A program made the position numbers and the translations under genes. A model generated the notes under the pieces. The model did no database searches. It worked only from the letters and a program-made list of their open reading frames with translations, and was not told the origin of the DNA. Of a stretch of 64,000 bases of DNA, positions 14,453-24,150 are shown piece after piece. The stretch is taken from positions 8,308,001-8,372,000 of the forward strand of contig NZ_AP028461.1 of the NCBI RefSeq assembly GCF_033097365.1. Direction: 5' to 3'. The stretch comes from Actinoplanes sichuanensis (GTDB taxonomy: Bacteria > Actinomycetota > Actinomycetes > Mycobacteriales > Micromonosporaceae). Position 1 is the stretch's first letter; each line of letters opens with the position of its first letter.

Positions 14453-15928
14453 TCACCTGCCCTGGGCGTGCCGGAAATGCGTCTCCGCCTCGGCCGGCAC
14501 CGCACTCGCGGCGACGAACCCGTCCGCCCGGATCAGGTAGAGAAGCCCAGGTAGCAGGCCTGTTTCGGGTGCCGGCGGGAAGATGTGCACAGGCATCCCG
14601 AGGTCGGGCGCGTCGGAGGCGACGACCTCGCCGTAACCGTGGATCTGCCAGCAGGCGGCGCGGAGCACTGCATGGTTGTTCCCGGTCCAGGGCAGACGCC
14701 GGCCGATCACCGGATCGCGCGGGCCGCCCGGCTTCGCGTCGGGGTCGAGGCGGTAGTGGATGCGGATCTGCGACACGTACTGGAACAGGCGGGAACCGCC
14801 GGACGAGCCGGGCAGCACCCGCACCGCGATCGGGGCGAGCAGCGGGATCACGATGCGCCGCAGTGCCCGCGCCGGCAGACGGGTGGAGGTGATCGCGTTG
14901 AACAGCCGGTCGGTGGTGGCGACGAGTTTGCGGGCGACCGGCCGGCGCTCCGCCTCGTAGCGGTCCAGCCAGCTGTCCCGGCGGGCGCCGCGTAGCACGT
15001 CGGCGAGTTTGAAGGCAAGGTTGTGCGCGTCCTGCAGGCCGGTGTTCATGCCCTGGCCGCCGACCGGCGAGTGCACGTGGGCGGCGTCGCCGGCCAGGAA
15101 GAACGGACCGTCCCGGAAGGCCGCGGCGACCCGATGGTGCACCCGGTAGGTGGCGAACCAGCGGGCCCGGTCGTAGGTGACGCCGTAGGTGCGCCGCATC
15201 CGCTCGCGGGCGTCCTCCTCGTCCAGGTCACCGTCGGAGTTCGTGTCGCGGACCAGGCCGATCAGCCGCCAGCCGCCCTCGCCGCGCATCGGGAAGCCGA
15301 GCAGGAAATCGGTCCGTTCGGGGCGGACGTTCACCGCGTCCGGCACCAGGCCGTGCGCGCCGATCGCGTCCAGCACGAAGAACCGGTGCGGGTTGGTGAC
15401 ACCTTCGAAGTCGATCCGGCGGGCCTTGCGGACCACCGAATTCGCCCCGTCGCAGCCCACGCAGAACCGGGCCCGCACCGTGTGGTTCCCGACTTTCGCC
15501 TCGACACCGTCATCGGTCTGCACGACCGCGGTGACCGGCGACTCCCAATACACGTCGCCGCCGAGTTTGCGCAGATTGTCGTAAAGGATCTCCTCGTTGC
15601 GACTCTGCTCCAAAACCTCGATGAAGGGGTACGGGGTGAGCCGCGCGCCGAGCCGGCCGAGCGGAATCCGCCCGAAGGCCCGCGCACCGAACCCGGGCGC
15701 GAGTGCCTCGGCCCGGTGCGCCGCCTCCAGAACGTGGTCGCCGATGCCGAGTTGGTCGTAGATCTCCAGGCTGCGGGCCTGCACGACGAGCGCGCGGGAC
15801 TCCGCCGTCGGGCCGTCCTTGCCGTCCACGACGATCACCTGCACCCCGAGCCTGGTCAGCCAGTTGGCGAGCATCAGCCCGGTCGGGCCGGCGCCCACCA
15901 CGAGGACCTCACAAGACAGCTCGGCCAT
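14453..15928 (-). CDS. FAD-dependent aromatic monooxygenase (PheA/TfdB type)
   Basis: 491 residues. It has the N-terminal FAD-binding fold VLVVGAGPTGLMLANWL, a middle CVGCDGANSVVRK (the DG motif), and FFLAGDAAHVHSPVGGQGMNTG with the GD motif contacting FAD ribose. These mark class A flavoprotein hydroxylases acting on phenols or polyketide-like aromatics with NAD(P)H and O2. The C-terminal thioredoxin-like domain of some relatives is short or reduced here (~90 residues after the core). The substrate cannot be read from the sequence. It starts 15 bases after the M20 peptidase stop, so the two are probably cotranscribed. Confidence 0.85.
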   Translation of the reverse strand: MAELSCEVLVVGAGPTGLMLANWLTRLGVQVIVVDGKDGPTAESRALVVQARSLEIYDQLGIGDHVLEAAHRAEALAPGFGARAFGRIPLGRLGARLTPYPFIEVLEQSRNEEILYDNLRKLGGDVYWESPVTAVVQTDDGVEAKVGNHTVRARFCVGCDGANSVVRKARRIDFEGVTNPHRFFVLDAIGAHGLVPDAVNVRPERTDFLLGFPMRGEGGWRLIGLVRDTNSDGDLDEEDARERMRRTYGVTYDRARWFATYRVHHRVAAAFRDGPFFLAGDAAHVHSPVGGQGMNTGLQDAHNLAFKLADVLRGARRDSWLDRYEAERRPVARKLVATTDRLFNAITSTRLPARALRRIVIPLLAPIAVRVLPGSSGGSRLFQYVSQIRIHYRLDPDAKPGGPRDPVIGRRLPWTGNNHAVLRAACWQIHGYGEVVASDAPDLGMPVHIFPPAPETGLLPGLLYLIRADGFVAASAVPAEAETHFRHAQGR

Positions 15929-15943
15929 CGGCCACCCCGCTTC

Positions 15944-17296
15944 CTACTTCGTCAGAGTCTCCGCAACGTTCTTGAGCAGCAGTGCCTCGGCGACACACAC
16001 CTTCTCGAACTCGCCCAGGTGCAGGCTCTCGTCCGGACCGTGCGCCGCCGCGTGCGGGTCTTCGACCCCGGTGACCAGGATCGCCGCGCCGGGGAACAGC
16101 TCCTGGAAAGTGGCGATGAACGGGATCGACCCGCCGACACCCATGTCCACCGGGTCGGTGCCGTCCCACGCCGAGCTGAAGGCGGCCCGAGCCGCGTCAT
16201 ACACCGGGCCGGTCGCGTCGATCACGCACGGAGCGCCGTCGCTCTCCAGCGTGACCTCCAGGCTCGCGCCCCACGGAACGTTCTTCTCCAGGTGGGCGCG
16301 GACCGCTTCGAACGCCGATTTCGGGTCGTCGCCGGGCGCCAGCCGTACGCTGATCTTGGCCTTGGCGGTGGGCTGCAACGCGTTCGCCGCCTCCAGGGTC
16401 CGCGGCGCGTCGATGCCGAGCACCGACACCGACGGCTTGGTCCAGATGCGGTCGGTGATCGTGCCCTTACCGATCAGCTCGACTCCGTCGAGGATGCCGG
16501 CCTCGTGCCGGAAACGGTCGGCCGGGTAGTCGACGCTCGCCCCCTCACGGCCGACCAGACCGGTCACCGCGACCTCGCCGTCGTCGTCGTGCAACGTCGA
16601 CAGCAGCCGGGCCAGGGTGATCAGCGCATCCGGCACCGGGCCGCCGAACATGCCGCTGTGCACGGCACTCTTCAGCACCTTGACCTCGGCGAACAGGTTG
16701 ACCAGGCCGCGCAGAGAGGTGGTCAGCGCGGGCTGGCCGATGTCCCAGTTACCGGAGTCGGCGATCACGATCACGTCGGAGCGCAGCTCCTCCAGATGCT
16801 CGTGGATGATCGTGTCGAGGGAGTCGGACCCATACTCCTCCTCGCCCTCCACGAACACGACGACACCGACGGGAAGCTGGTCGCCGAACGCGCGCAACGC
16901 CGCGACGTGCGCCATCACACCCGCCTTGTCGTCGGCCGCGCCACGGCCGTAGAGACGGCCATCACGCTCCACCGGCTCGAACGGGTCACTCGTCCACAGC
17001 GCCGGGTCGCCGGCCGGCTGCACGTCATGATGCGCGTAAAGCAGGACGGTCGGCGCTCCGGCCGGGGCCGCCTTACGGCCGATCACCGCAGGCTGACCGC
17101 CGTGGCGGACGATCTCGGTGTCGAGCCCACACCCGCGCAACAGCTCGGCGACCGCCTCCGCGGACCGCTCCACGTGCGAGTGGTCGAAACCTTCGAAGGC
17201 GACACCCGGGATCCGCACCAGCCGTTCCAGGTCGGTGCGGACACCGGGCATCTCGCGCCGGATCGCGGCGCGCAGATCGGATTCACTCAGGCTCAT
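15944..17296 (-). CDS. M20 family zinc dipeptidase
   Basis: 450 residues. The catalytic core has VLLYAHHDVQPAG (metal-binding His and the catalytic Asp two residues on), RLYGRGAADDKAGVM, VEGEEEYGS with the general base and metal glutamates, and a C-terminal HAAAHGPDESLHLGEF with the last metal histidine. The lid/dimerisation domain sits between ~195 and 310. The layout is that of CNDP-like dipeptidases, which cleave dipeptides in the cytosol. A TANNNT motif lies seven bases before ATG 17296. It is followed at 15 bases by the flavin monooxygenase. Confidence 0.9.
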   Translation of the reverse strand: MSLSESDLRAAIRREMPGVRTDLERLVRIPGVAFEGFDHSHVERSAEAVAELLRGCGLDTEIVRHGGQPAVIGRKAAPAGAPTVLLYAHHDVQPAGDPALWTSDPFEPVERDGRLYGRGAADDKAGVMAHVAALRAFGDQLPVGVVVFVEGEEEYGSDSLDTIIHEHLEELRSDVIVIADSGNWDIGQPALTTSLRGLVNLFAEVKVLKSAVHSGMFGGPVPDALITLARLLSTLHDDDGEVAVTGLVGREGASVDYPADRFRHEAGILDGVELIGKGTITDRIWTKPSVSVLGIDAPRTLEAANALQPTAKAKISVRLAPGDDPKSAFEAVRAHLEKNVPWGASLEVTLESDGAPCVIDATGPVYDAARAAFSSAWDGTDPVDMGVGGSIPFIATFQELFPGAAILVTGVEDPHAAAHGPDESLHLGEFEKVCVAEALLLKNVAETLTK

Positions 17297-17303
17297 GCCG
17301 CCG

Positions 17304-17309
17304 ATCGTA
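17304..17309 (-). promoter_or_regulatory. -10 element TACGAT, leaderless start
   Basis: Read on the minus strand: TACGAT, seven bases, ATG 17296. Confidence 0.45.
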
Positions 17310-17347
17310 GGCCGGAGATGTGACAGGTTTCCGGCCCGGCCGGTGGA

Positions 17348-18427
17348 TCATGCGTCCGGCGTACCCTCTCCGCGGTTGTCACCACGCCCACGCCGGGCCG
17401 CCTCACTGGCCCAGCCATACGCCTTGCCGGCGGCCGCCCCGGCCAGGTCAGCGGCACCGCCGCCGAGTCGCCGGACCAGCCCGACCAGCGGATCCTGCGA
17501 GTTGGCGAAGTCTTCGCGATACGCCTTCGCGGCCGCTTTCACATCCTCGGTGACCGAGGCGTCGCCGTCCGAATCGCGGCGCGGGTAGTCGCCACCGATA
17601 ATCCGCGCATACTCCCCGGAGTCGATCCATTTACGCAGCTCGGCGGCCCGCGCGACCGGAACCGGGTGGCTGCTCCACGCGGTCAGGCCGATCTTGTGGA
17701 TGCTGTCGCGCAGATCGCCGCCGCTTTCATACTCGGCGGCCTGCTCCAGGAACGCCGCCGTGTCGATCTGGGACAGGTCGCCACCGCCGGCCAGCTTCAT
17801 CAGCAGACGCAGCGAGGCGGCCGGATCCTGGCCGGCGAGCAGCCCGGCCCGGTCGGCGGACAGCTCCGCCTTGCGCCACCACTCATACATCGCCGCGACG
17901 ATCGCCCGCAGCGCCATCACCCCGACCGGCAGCCAGCTGATGTTGGCGATCCAGTCGGTCAGGATCCGCATGATCGTCTTGTAGACGGCGTGTCCGCTGC
18001 GCACATGCCCGACCTCGTGGCCGAGCAGCGCACGCAGCTCGTCGTCGTCGAGTTTGTCCACCGCACCCGTGGTGATCACGATGAACGGCCGGTCCAGGCC
18101 GATCGCCTGCCCGTTGATCCGCGGGTCCTGCGTCACGTAGAGCTCCGGGAGCTCCGCCACGTCGAGCGTGCTCGCCGCCTCCGCGAACAGCTGATGCACC
18201 CGCGGATACTGCCGATGGTCGACGCGGATCGCACCGGCCAGGAACATGAGCCGGAACCCCCGCTCATTCCACATGCCGAAGAACGTCTTCACCACGTCGT
18301 CGAAGCCGCGCAACTCGCGCAGCGCGGACAACGCGCCCCGGTCGGCCGGGTGCTCCCACGCCCTCGAGCTGATCCCGGTCAGGGTCACGCGACGGCGTGC
18401 CGGCCGGGTCTCGTCCTCGGTCGTCAT
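17348..18427 (-). CDS. M48 family zinc metalloprotease
   Basis: 359 residues. The zinc site is LLGHEVGHVRSGH (HExxH), with the third ligand expected in KAELSADRAGLLAG. A hydrophobic stretch (ISWLPVGVMALRAIVAAMY) between them resembles a membrane-associated segment. M48 proteases act at or in the cytoplasmic membrane in quality control, as HtpX does. The C-terminus is Ala/Gly-rich (GGAADLAGAAAGKAYGWA). ATG 18427 is preferred: 57 more codons are open upstream but are arginine-rich and overlap the cobQ end. Its upstream neighbour in the same direction is cobQ, 108 bases away. Confidence 0.85.
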   Translation of the reverse strand: MTTEDETRPARRRVTLTGISSRAWEHPADRGALSALRELRGFDDVVKTFFGMWNERGFRLMFLAGAIRVDHRQYPRVHQLFAEAASTLDVAELPELYVTQDPRINGQAIGLDRPFIVITTGAVDKLDDDELRALLGHEVGHVRSGHAVYKTIMRILTDWIANISWLPVGVMALRAIVAAMYEWWRKAELSADRAGLLAGQDPAASLRLLMKLAGGGDLSQIDTAAFLEQAAEYESGGDLRDSIHKIGLTAWSSHPVPVARAAELRKWIDSGEYARIIGGDYPRRDSDGDASVTEDVKAAAKAYREDFANSQDPLVGLVRRLGGGAADLAGAAAGKAYGWASEAARRGRGDNRGEGTPDA

Positions 18428-18534
18428 CTGCCTCACCCCGTTCTGCCGCTGCCGCGGCGCCGGGCCGCGCTTCCGCGCCCAACGTACGCCGCAGACGCAA
18501 CGTGTGTCCCATGCCGGCGACCCGGAGAAGTCCC

Positions 18535-20061
18535 CTACGGGGCACCCGGGGGCAGGAACGGCAGGCCCGGGGTGGGCCCCTTCTCGATCAGCCGCCACAG
18601 CGCATCGGTGTCCAGGTGCTCCTCGACGAGATCACCCAGCGTGTCCAAGGCGCGCTCCCGTACCGCCGCATATCGGGTGTCCCCGGCGACCGTGAACCCG
18701 TGCCGCCCGGCCAGGCGGGCCGCCTCGGTGAGGAACCGGCGACGGAAGGCGTCCGACTCGAACGCCCCGTGCCAGTGCGTGCCGAACACGTTCCCGGCCA
18801 CCGCGCCCTCCGGACGGCCGTCGTCGTAGCGCAACAGCGGCTCGGGGGCGCCCGCCGACACGTACCCGTGATGGATCTCGTAGCCGTCCACCGGCTCGCC
18901 CAGGCCGACCCCGGATGACCTGGCCAGCGTCTTACGAGCGGCGAAGGTGACCTCCACCGGAAGCAGACCCAGCCCCGGAACCGTGCCGCGGGCGCTCTCC
19001 ACCTCGTCATGGATGCGCTCGCCGAGCATCTGGAAACCACCGCAGATGCCCAGCAGCGGCTTGCCGGCCGCCGCGTGGGTGGCGATCGCGTCGGCGAGGC
19101 CCGTCTCACGCAGCCAGGCGAGGTCACTCACCGTAGCCTTGGAGCCGGGGATCACCACCAGGTCGGCGTCGGCGATCTCGGCCGGCTCGATGGTCAGCTG
19201 CACCCGCACCCCCGGCTCGGCGGCCAGCGCCTCGGCATCGGTGGCATTCGAGATCCGCGGCACCCGAATCACCGCGACGCGCAGCCAGGCGGTCCCGCGC
19301 GGCGGCCCCGGACGCCCCAACACTCGGCCGTACGCGAGAGAGTCCTCCGCGTCGAGCCAGACATCCAGGTCGAACGGCAGCACGCCGTGCACCGGCCGCC
19401 CGGTCGCCGCGGTGATCATGTCCAGCCCGGGGCGGAGAATCCCCAGGTCACCCCGAAACTTGTTGATCACGAACGCGGAGACGAGCTCCTGATCCGCCCG
19501 GGACAGCAGCGCCAGCGTGCCGAAGAACGCGGCGAACACCCCACCCCGGTCGATGTCACCCACCACCACCGTCGGCAGACCGAACCGGCGGGCCAGGCCC
19601 ATGTTGACGAAATCACCGTCGCGCAGGTTGATCTCGGTGGGGCTCCCGGCCCCCTCGCAGATCACCACGTCGTAGTCGGTCCGCAGATCGGCCAGGGCCG
19701 AGTGTGCGGTCTCCGCCAACCGCGGGCGCAACGTCCGGTAGTTACCGGCTGTCACCGTGTCCACCGCCTCGCCCAGCAGGACCACCTGGCTGGAGCGGTC
19801 GCTGCCGGGCTTCAGCAGCACCGGGTTGAACCGGAGGTCGGGGGCGATGCCGCAGGCTGCGGCCTGCATGGCCTGGGCTCGACCGATCTCGCCGCCCCGG
19901 CCGTCGGCGGTCACCACCACGACCGAGTTGTTGGACATGTTCTGGGCCTTGTACGGGGCCACTCGTACGCCCTGGCGGTGCAGCCAGCGGCAGATGCCGG
20001 CGGTGAGGACGCTCTTGCCGGCGTCGGAGGTGGTGCCGGCGATCAGGAGGCCGCCGGTCAT
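18535..20061 (-). CDS. cobQ: Cobyric acid synthase
   Basis: 508 residues, the usual family length. The N-terminal amidoligase domain has the P-loop-like [14 protein letters not shown] and [10 protein letters not shown]. The C-terminal glutaminase has an intact nucleophile in [12 protein letters not shown] and a later FGTHWHG that supplies the histidine. CobQ amidates carboxylates b, d, e and g of adenosylcobyrinate diamide. In contrast to the CobB in this window, its catalytic cysteine is present. ATG 20061 overlaps the cobD TGA as ATGA, so cobD and cobQ are translationally coupled. Confidence 0.95.
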   Translation of the reverse strand: MTGGLLIAGTTSDAGKSVLTAGICRWLHRQGVRVAPYKAQNMSNNSVVVVTADGRGGEIGRAQAMQAAACGIAPDLRFNPVLLKPGSDRSSQVVLLGEAVDTVTAGNYRTLRPRLAETAHSALADLRTDYDVVICEGAGSPTEINLRDGDFVNMGLARRFGLPTVVVGDIDRGGVFAAFFGTLALLSRADQELVSAFVINKFRGDLGILRPGLDMITAATGRPVHGVLPFDLDVWLDAEDSLAYGRVLGRPGPPRGTAWLRVAVIRVPRISNATDAEALAAEPGVRVQLTIEPAEIADADLVVIPGSKATVSDLAWLRETGLADAIATHAAAGKPLLGICGGFQMLGERIHDEVESARGTVPGLGLLPVEVTFAARKTLARSSGVGLGEPVDGYEIHHGYVSAGAPEPLLRYDDGRPEGAVAGNVFGTHWHGAFESDAFRRRFLTEAARLAGRHGFTVAGDTRYAAVRERALDTLGDLVEEHLDTDALWRLIEKGPTPGLPFLPPGAP

Positions 20062-21095
20062 GATCGGGGCCTGGCGCGGAACAGTCTCGGCCCTTCGGGC
20101 CCCGCCCCGCCCCCGCCGCCTCCACCGGCTGTGATCCCGCTTCGTGCCGTCAGCCCGCCTCGGGCCGCCGCGACGCCGGCCGCCAGCACGACGGCCACCG
20201 CCCCCACCGCGCCCGACACCCGCGCCGCCCGCCGCAGATGCACGGCCGACGGCCGGGGCCCGTCCCCGAGGAACGGTCGCGTCTCACTTCGTCCGAAATA
20301 GACGTTGCGCCCACCCAGCCGTACGCCCAGAGCCCCCGCCATGGCCGACTCGCATTGACCCGCGTTGGGCGACGGATGGTCGTTCCGGTCGCGTCGCCAG
20401 ACGCGCAGCGTCTCTTTCGGTGTCCCGCCCGCGATCGGCGAGACGGCCGCGGTGATCAGCCCAGTGAGGCGGGACGGCGCCAGGTTGAGCAGGTCGTCGA
20501 GCCGGGCCGACGGGGTACCGAACCGGGCGTACCGCGGCGACCGGTGCCCGACCATGGCGTCGAGCGTGTTGGCGGCCCGGTATCCGAGGAGCCCCGCCGG
20601 GCCGAGGAGCGCACCCCAGACGAGGGGCGCGACGACGGCGTCAGAGGTGTTCTCGGCGACTGATTCGACGGTGGCGCGGGCGAGTTCGGGTTCGTCGAGT
20701 GCGGACGGGTCGCGGCCGCACAGGTGGTTGAGCCGGCCTCGGGCGGCCGGCAGGTCGCCGGCGTCGAGGTGGCGGGCCATGGTCCGGGCCTCGCGGCGCA
20801 GGGTGCGGCCGCCGAGGACGGTCCAGGTGGCCGCGGCGGTCACCGCGAACCGGGCGGCCGGGTGGTTGCGGGTGGCGCGTCCGGCGGCGAGCCCGGCGAG
20901 TACGGGTACTCCGACGGCGATGGTGGTGAAGAGTGTTCCGGCCGCGCGGTGGGGTCGGTAGACGCGCTGTTCGAGGGCGCTGGTGGCGGTGCCGTAGCCG
21001 GCGACCGGGTGTAGTCGCCGTGGGTCTCCGATCGCGGCGTCGAGCAGGTATCCGGCGATGAGGCCGGCCGCGTCGGCGGCCCAGCGTGGTGGCAC
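20058..21095 (-). CDS. cobD: Adenosylcobinamide-phosphate synthase (CbiB/CobD)
   Basis: 345 residues, a polytopic membrane protein. It attaches aminopropanol (phosphate) to adenosylcobyric acid. Visible family features are [19 protein letters not shown] near the N-terminus, [23 protein letters not shown], and [28 protein letters not shown]. The last ~50 residues are Gly-rich (GGGGGGAG) and lie beyond the conserved region. The start is GTG 21095, one base after the stop of the upstream hypothetical gene. The 3' end overlaps cobQ by four bases. Confidence 0.92.
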   Translation of the reverse strand: MPPRWAADAAGLIAGYLLDAAIGDPRRLHPVAGYGTATSALEQRVYRPHRAAGTLFTTIAVGVPVLAGLAAGRATRNHPAARFAVTAAATWTVLGGRTLRREARTMARHLDAGDLPAARGRLNHLCGRDPSALDEPELARATVESVAENTSDAVVAPLVWGALLGPAGLLGYRAANTLDAMVGHRSPRYARFGTPSARLDDLLNLAPSRLTGLITAAVSPIAGGTPKETLRVWRRDRNDHPSPNAGQCESAMAGALGVRLGGRNVYFGRSETRPFLGDGPRPSAVHLRRAARVSGAVGAVAVVLAAGVAAARGGLTARSGITAGGGGGGGAGPEGPRLFRARPRS

Positions 21096-21096
21096 G

Positions 21097-21567
21097 TCAG
21101 CGGCCGAACGGGGTGAGGTCGAACGCCCAGACGGCGAGGGCCGGGGGTTCGTTGTCGGTGTCTTCGGGGTAGGGCACGGGTTCCAATTCGCCCCAGACGA
21201 TGGAGCCGGGGGCTCGGTCTTCGAGGAATTCGACGACGATGGCCCGTAGGTCGTCGGTCACCTGGTAGGCGGCGTTGAACGGCAGGTCGCTGGGTTTGCA
21301 CGTGCCGGCTGAGCAGCGGAGCTGCCCGGCGATGGCGTCGTGCCAGACGTAGAAGGTGGCGGTGCCCCGGTGGCCGAGGCCGGCGACCCGGTCGCGGATG
21401 CCGGCCGCGGTCTCTTCGAAAGCGGTGACGACCTCGTCCGCGGACAGGCCCATGCGTTCGTGCGGCGGAGCGCCGAACCAGCTGGTGTTGGCGTCCTCGG
21501 CCGACGGGTCCTCCGGCGATAGCACCATCGTCTCGGTCGCGATGGCGCGGATGTCCTTCAGCAGCAC
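21097..21567 (-). CDS. Hypothetical protein upstream of cobD
   Basis: 156 residues, not recognised. It appears cytosolic and mixed alpha/beta: MLLKDIRAIATETMV, then SADEVVTAFEETAAGIRDRVAGL, then a beta-rich region with TATFYVWHDAIAGQLRCS and ELEPVPYPEDTDNEPPALAVWAFDL. Acidic overall. One base separates its TGA from the cobD GTG, so it is probably in the cobD-cobQ transcript; no B12 role can be inferred from the sequence alone. The GTG start has CAGACT six bases upstream, close to the leaderless pattern. Confidence 0.65.
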   Translation of the reverse strand: MLLKDIRAIATETMVLSPEDPSAEDANTSWFGAPPHERMGLSADEVVTAFEETAAGIRDRVAGLGHRGTATFYVWHDAIAGQLRCSAGTCKPSDLPFNAAYQVTDDLRAIVVEFLEDRAPGSIVWGELEPVPYPEDTDNEPPALAVWAFDLTPFGR

Positions 21568-21951
21568 GGGTTCAGTCTGCCGGTTGGTGATGCGGGAAGC
21601 CCAGCCGGGCCGCTCCGACTGGTGGCCTGTTCCCGGGGTCCGATCGGCCTATCCCGATAGATGGAATCCATGAATGTCGAGTAAACCCTGGTCTGTACCC
21701 GTTCTGCCGTGGATGCATTCGTCCCTCTTTCGAGCGACTGCGAAGGCCTGCACGGAAGGGTCCGGATGGGATTGCGGAGGGCCGTGGTGGGGTGGGTGAG
21801 TGCGGGGGGACCACGGCGGCCCGGCCGGTTGTCCCGCCACCCGGGCGGTGGTGGGGGACGTGATCCCGGCGCCGGCCGGGCCGCCGGGCGCCGCCGCTAC
21901 CGGTTACCCGCAGGGACTCGGTTTCCGGTGGCGGCGGCTCCCGGGAAGGTC
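21568..21951. other. Gene-free stretch
   Basis: 384 bases between the hypothetical gene (5' end) and the ssb stop codon. Open frames here are GC-rich shadows. No hairpin with a U-tract or clear repeat stands out. Confidence 0.5.
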
Positions 21952-22755
21952 TCAGGCCGCGACGGGTTCGCGGCGGCCGGTGCGCCGGATGCGACGGGTG
22001 TCGGCGGGCGGCGCCGAGACGGGCGCGACCGAATCAGGCGCGACCGAATCAGAACCGACCGAATCAGAACCGACTGGATCAGAACCGGCCGAATCGGAAC
22101 CGACCGAACCGGGCGAAGTCGAACCGGGCGGCGTCGGCACGGGCGGAGCCGGATCGGGCGAGGCGGGCGGCGACGGGACGGGAACGGCCGGTGCCTGGTC
22201 GTCGCCGGGCTCGGCGGTCTCGTCGGCGATCGCGGCGACGACTTCGAGGAAGGTGGGGCTGTCGTCGGGATCCCGCTCGGGGAGTCCGTCGCCGAAGCCG
22301 ACCGGGATCTCGTCGTCGTCGAGGGCGTGGGTGGTCTCGCCACGGATGACGGTGTCGGTCTCCGCGCTTTCGATCATGCTGTTGGCGGCGGGTTTGCTGC
22401 GGTAGAAGCGGGCGCGGCCGCGGGCCAGGTCGTGGCCGATGGCGAAGGCCTCCATCTCGTAGGAGACGCGGTTGTTGTTGTCGTCGTCGACCCAGTCGCG
22501 GGTGTAGATGCGGCCGTAGGCGACGATCGGGTCGCCGACGCTGATCGAGGAGGCGACTCCTTCGGCGAGGCGGCGCCAGGCGGTGACGCGGACGCGGAGG
22601 CTGTTGCCGTCGGTCCAGCGGCCGGTTTCGCGGTCGAAGCGGCGGGCGGTGGAGGCGATCCGGAAGTTGGCGACGAGCGCGTTGCCGTTGGTGGTGCGTC
22701 GCCATTCGGGGGCGGTGAGGACGTTGCCGACGACGGCGAGGTGCGTTTCGAACAC
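21952..22755 (-). CDS. ssb: Single-stranded DNA-binding protein with repetitive C-terminal tail
   Basis: 267 residues. Residues 1-115 are an SSB OB-fold (FETHLAVVGNVLTAPE, ALVANFRIASTARRFD, SLRVRVTAWRRLAEGV, GDPIVAYGRIYTRDW). The rest is acidic then Pro/Ser-rich, with repeats of GSDSV/APDSV between ~215 and 250, and a basic end (RRIRRTGRREPVAA). The acidic D-D-D-I-P-F tip that docks repair partners in housekeeping SSB is absent, so this is probably a second, non-housekeeping SSB. GTG 22755 has AGAGAGGA upstream. Confidence 0.85.
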   Translation of the reverse strand: MFETHLAVVGNVLTAPEWRRTTNGNALVANFRIASTARRFDRETGRWTDGNSLRVRVTAWRRLAEGVASSISVGDPIVAYGRIYTRDWVDDDNNNRVSYEMEAFAIGHDLARGRARFYRSKPAANSMIESAETDTVIRGETTHALDDDEIPVGFGDGLPERDPDDSPTFLEVVAAIADETAEPGDDQAPAVPVPSPPASPDPAPPVPTPPGSTSPGSVGSDSAGSDPVGSDSVGSDSVAPDSVAPVSAPPADTRRIRRTGRREPVAA

Positions 22756-22914
22756 GACGTTGCTTCCTCTCTGCGGTGCTGGTGCTCAGGTCGGGTTCGA
22801 GATTGCGTCACCGGCGATGATCTTGTGGTGACGGATTGTGGACGGCGATGAATTGTGGATGACGGGCGTGGAGGATCACGGATCTGATATGGCGCGCCGG
22901 TAGGTACCCATGGG

Positions 22915-22920
22915 TAACCT
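22915..22920 (+). promoter_or_regulatory. -10 element TAACCT, leaderless start
   Basis: TAACCT, six bases (GTCGTC), GTG 22927. Confidence 0.55.
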
Positions 22921-22926
22921 GTCGTC

Positions 22927-24009
22927 GTGGAGACCGACGTCCTCGGATGGCCGTACGAGCGGCACACCATCGAGCTGGGCAGTGACGACGAGGGCCCGGT
23001 GGTGGCGACGCTGGTGCGCCGTCGGGCGGAGACGCCGTCGCGGCGGGCAGTGCTGCATGTCCACGGGTTCGTGGACTATTTCTTCCAGACCCACATGGCT
23101 GACTTCTTCGCCGAGCGGGGCTGGGATTTCTATGCGCTGGATCTGCGGAAGTACGGCCGGAGTCTGCTGCCGCATCAGACGCCGAACTTCGCACGGAGCC
23201 TGACCGAGTACTTCCCGGAGCTGGACGAGGCGACCCGGATCATCCGCGAGGAGGACGGGCACGATCAGCTGCTGGTGACCGGTCATTCGACGGGTGGACT
23301 GATCACGTCGTTGTGGGCGCATTCGCGCCGCGATCAGCGCAAGGTCGACGGCCTGTTCCTGAACAGCCCGTTCTTCGATTTCAATCTGCCGTGGCTGATG
23401 CGTCGCCCGCTGATGTCGGCGGTGCTCGCGGTGAGTGGCCGTTCGCCGTACAAGAAGATGCCCGTCGCTTCTCTGGGTCTGTATGGCAAGAGCCTGCACT
23501 CGGACCACGAGGGTGAGTGGGCGTACGACCTGGCGTGGAAGCCGATTCTCGGTTTTCCGGTGACGATGGGCTGGCTGGGCGCGATCCGTCGGGGGCAGAG
23601 CAAGCTGCGGTCCGGTCTGGCGATCGATGTTCCGGTGCTGGTGGCGTGTTCGACGCGGACGTTCCGGGGCCGGGATTGGCACGAGGACGTCCGGGTGACG
23701 GACACGGTGCTGGATGTGGAGCACATCGTCAGGTGGGCGCCAGGGCTGGGGCCGCATGTGACGATCGCCCAGTTCGACGGCGGCATGCACGATTTGACGC
23801 TCTCCGGCAAGGAGGTGCGGGCCGAGGTGTTCCGTGAGGTGGGACGCTGGGTGGACGGTTTTCTGCCGGCGCCTGGTTCGCCGGAGCCGGAGATTCCGCC
23901 CGCGCCGGAGGATCAACCGGGCGTTGCCGCCGCCCTCGTGCAGGCGGAAGCCGTGGTGGAGCATGCCGCGGCGGACGAGGCGGACGACAAGTCCGGCACG
24001 ACCGCCTAG
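22927..24009 (+). CDS. Alpha/beta-hydrolase (lysophospholipase/monoacylglycerol lipase-like)
   Basis: 360 residues. It has HVHGFVDYFFQTHMA (oxyanion region), YALDLRKYGRS, and the nucleophile elbow GHSTGG near residue 120. The late histidine is in GGMHDLTLSGKE. The pattern is close to serine hydrolases of the YqjL/monoglyceride lipase type; the substrate is unknown. A Pro/Glu-rich tail of ~60 residues ends EADDKSGTTA and shows no domain. It ends 18 bases before the tRNA. Confidence 0.82.
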   Translation: METDVLGWPYERHTIELGSDDEGPVVATLVRRRAETPSRRAVLHVHGFVDYFFQTHMADFFAERGWDFYALDLRKYGRSLLPHQTPNFARSLTEYFPELDEATRIIREEDGHDQLLVTGHSTGGLITSLWAHSRRDQRKVDGLFLNSPFFDFNLPWLMRRPLMSAVLAVSGRSPYKKMPVASLGLYGKSLHSDHEGEWAYDLAWKPILGFPVTMGWLGAIRRGQSKLRSGLAIDVPVLVACSTRTFRGRDWHEDVRVTDTVLDVEHIVRWAPGLGPHVTIAQFDGGMHDLTLSGKEVRAEVFREVGRWVDGFLPAPGSPEPEIPPAPEDQPGVAAALVQAEAVVEHAAADEADDKSGTTA

Positions 24010-24027
24010 GATGTGCTGGCTAGGCCA

Positions 24028-24100
24028 GCGCTCGTAGCTCAGCGGATAGAGCAGTGGACTTCTAATCCACCGGTCGCAGGTTCGAATCCTGCCGGGCGCG
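24028..24100 (+). tRNA. tRNA-Arg (anticodon TCT)
   Basis: A full cloverleaf can be drawn. The acceptor GCGCTCG pairs with CGGGCGC (one T-G wobble), D-arm GCTC/GAGC, anticodon arm GTGGA-CTTCTAA-TCCAC with anticodon TCT, a 5-base variable loop, and T-arm GCAGG-TTCGAAT-CCTGC. The discriminator is G and CCA is not fully encoded. Confidence 0.95.
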
Positions 24101-24106
24101 CAAAAG

Positions 24107-24138
24107 GGCCCGCCCGGTCCAGATGGACTGGGCGGGCC
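24107..24138. terminator. Strong hairpin after the tRNA
   Basis: GGCCCGCCCGGTCC pairs with GGACTGGGCGGGCC (14 bp, one G-T), with a four-base loop. It lies between the tRNA and the convergent secreted-protein gene, so it could end both transcripts. No U-tract. Confidence 0.7.
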
Positions 24139-24150
24139 GTTGTGCTGCTG

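Noticed and set aside
18428..21100. Cobalamin riboswitch ahead of cobD/cobQ or cobC
   Set aside because: I looked for the B12-box and the conserved helices upstream of the cob operons and did not find a convincing match.
24028..24150. tRNA as an integration site
   Set aside because: No integrase, no direct repeat of the tRNA 3' end and no change in gene character on either side.
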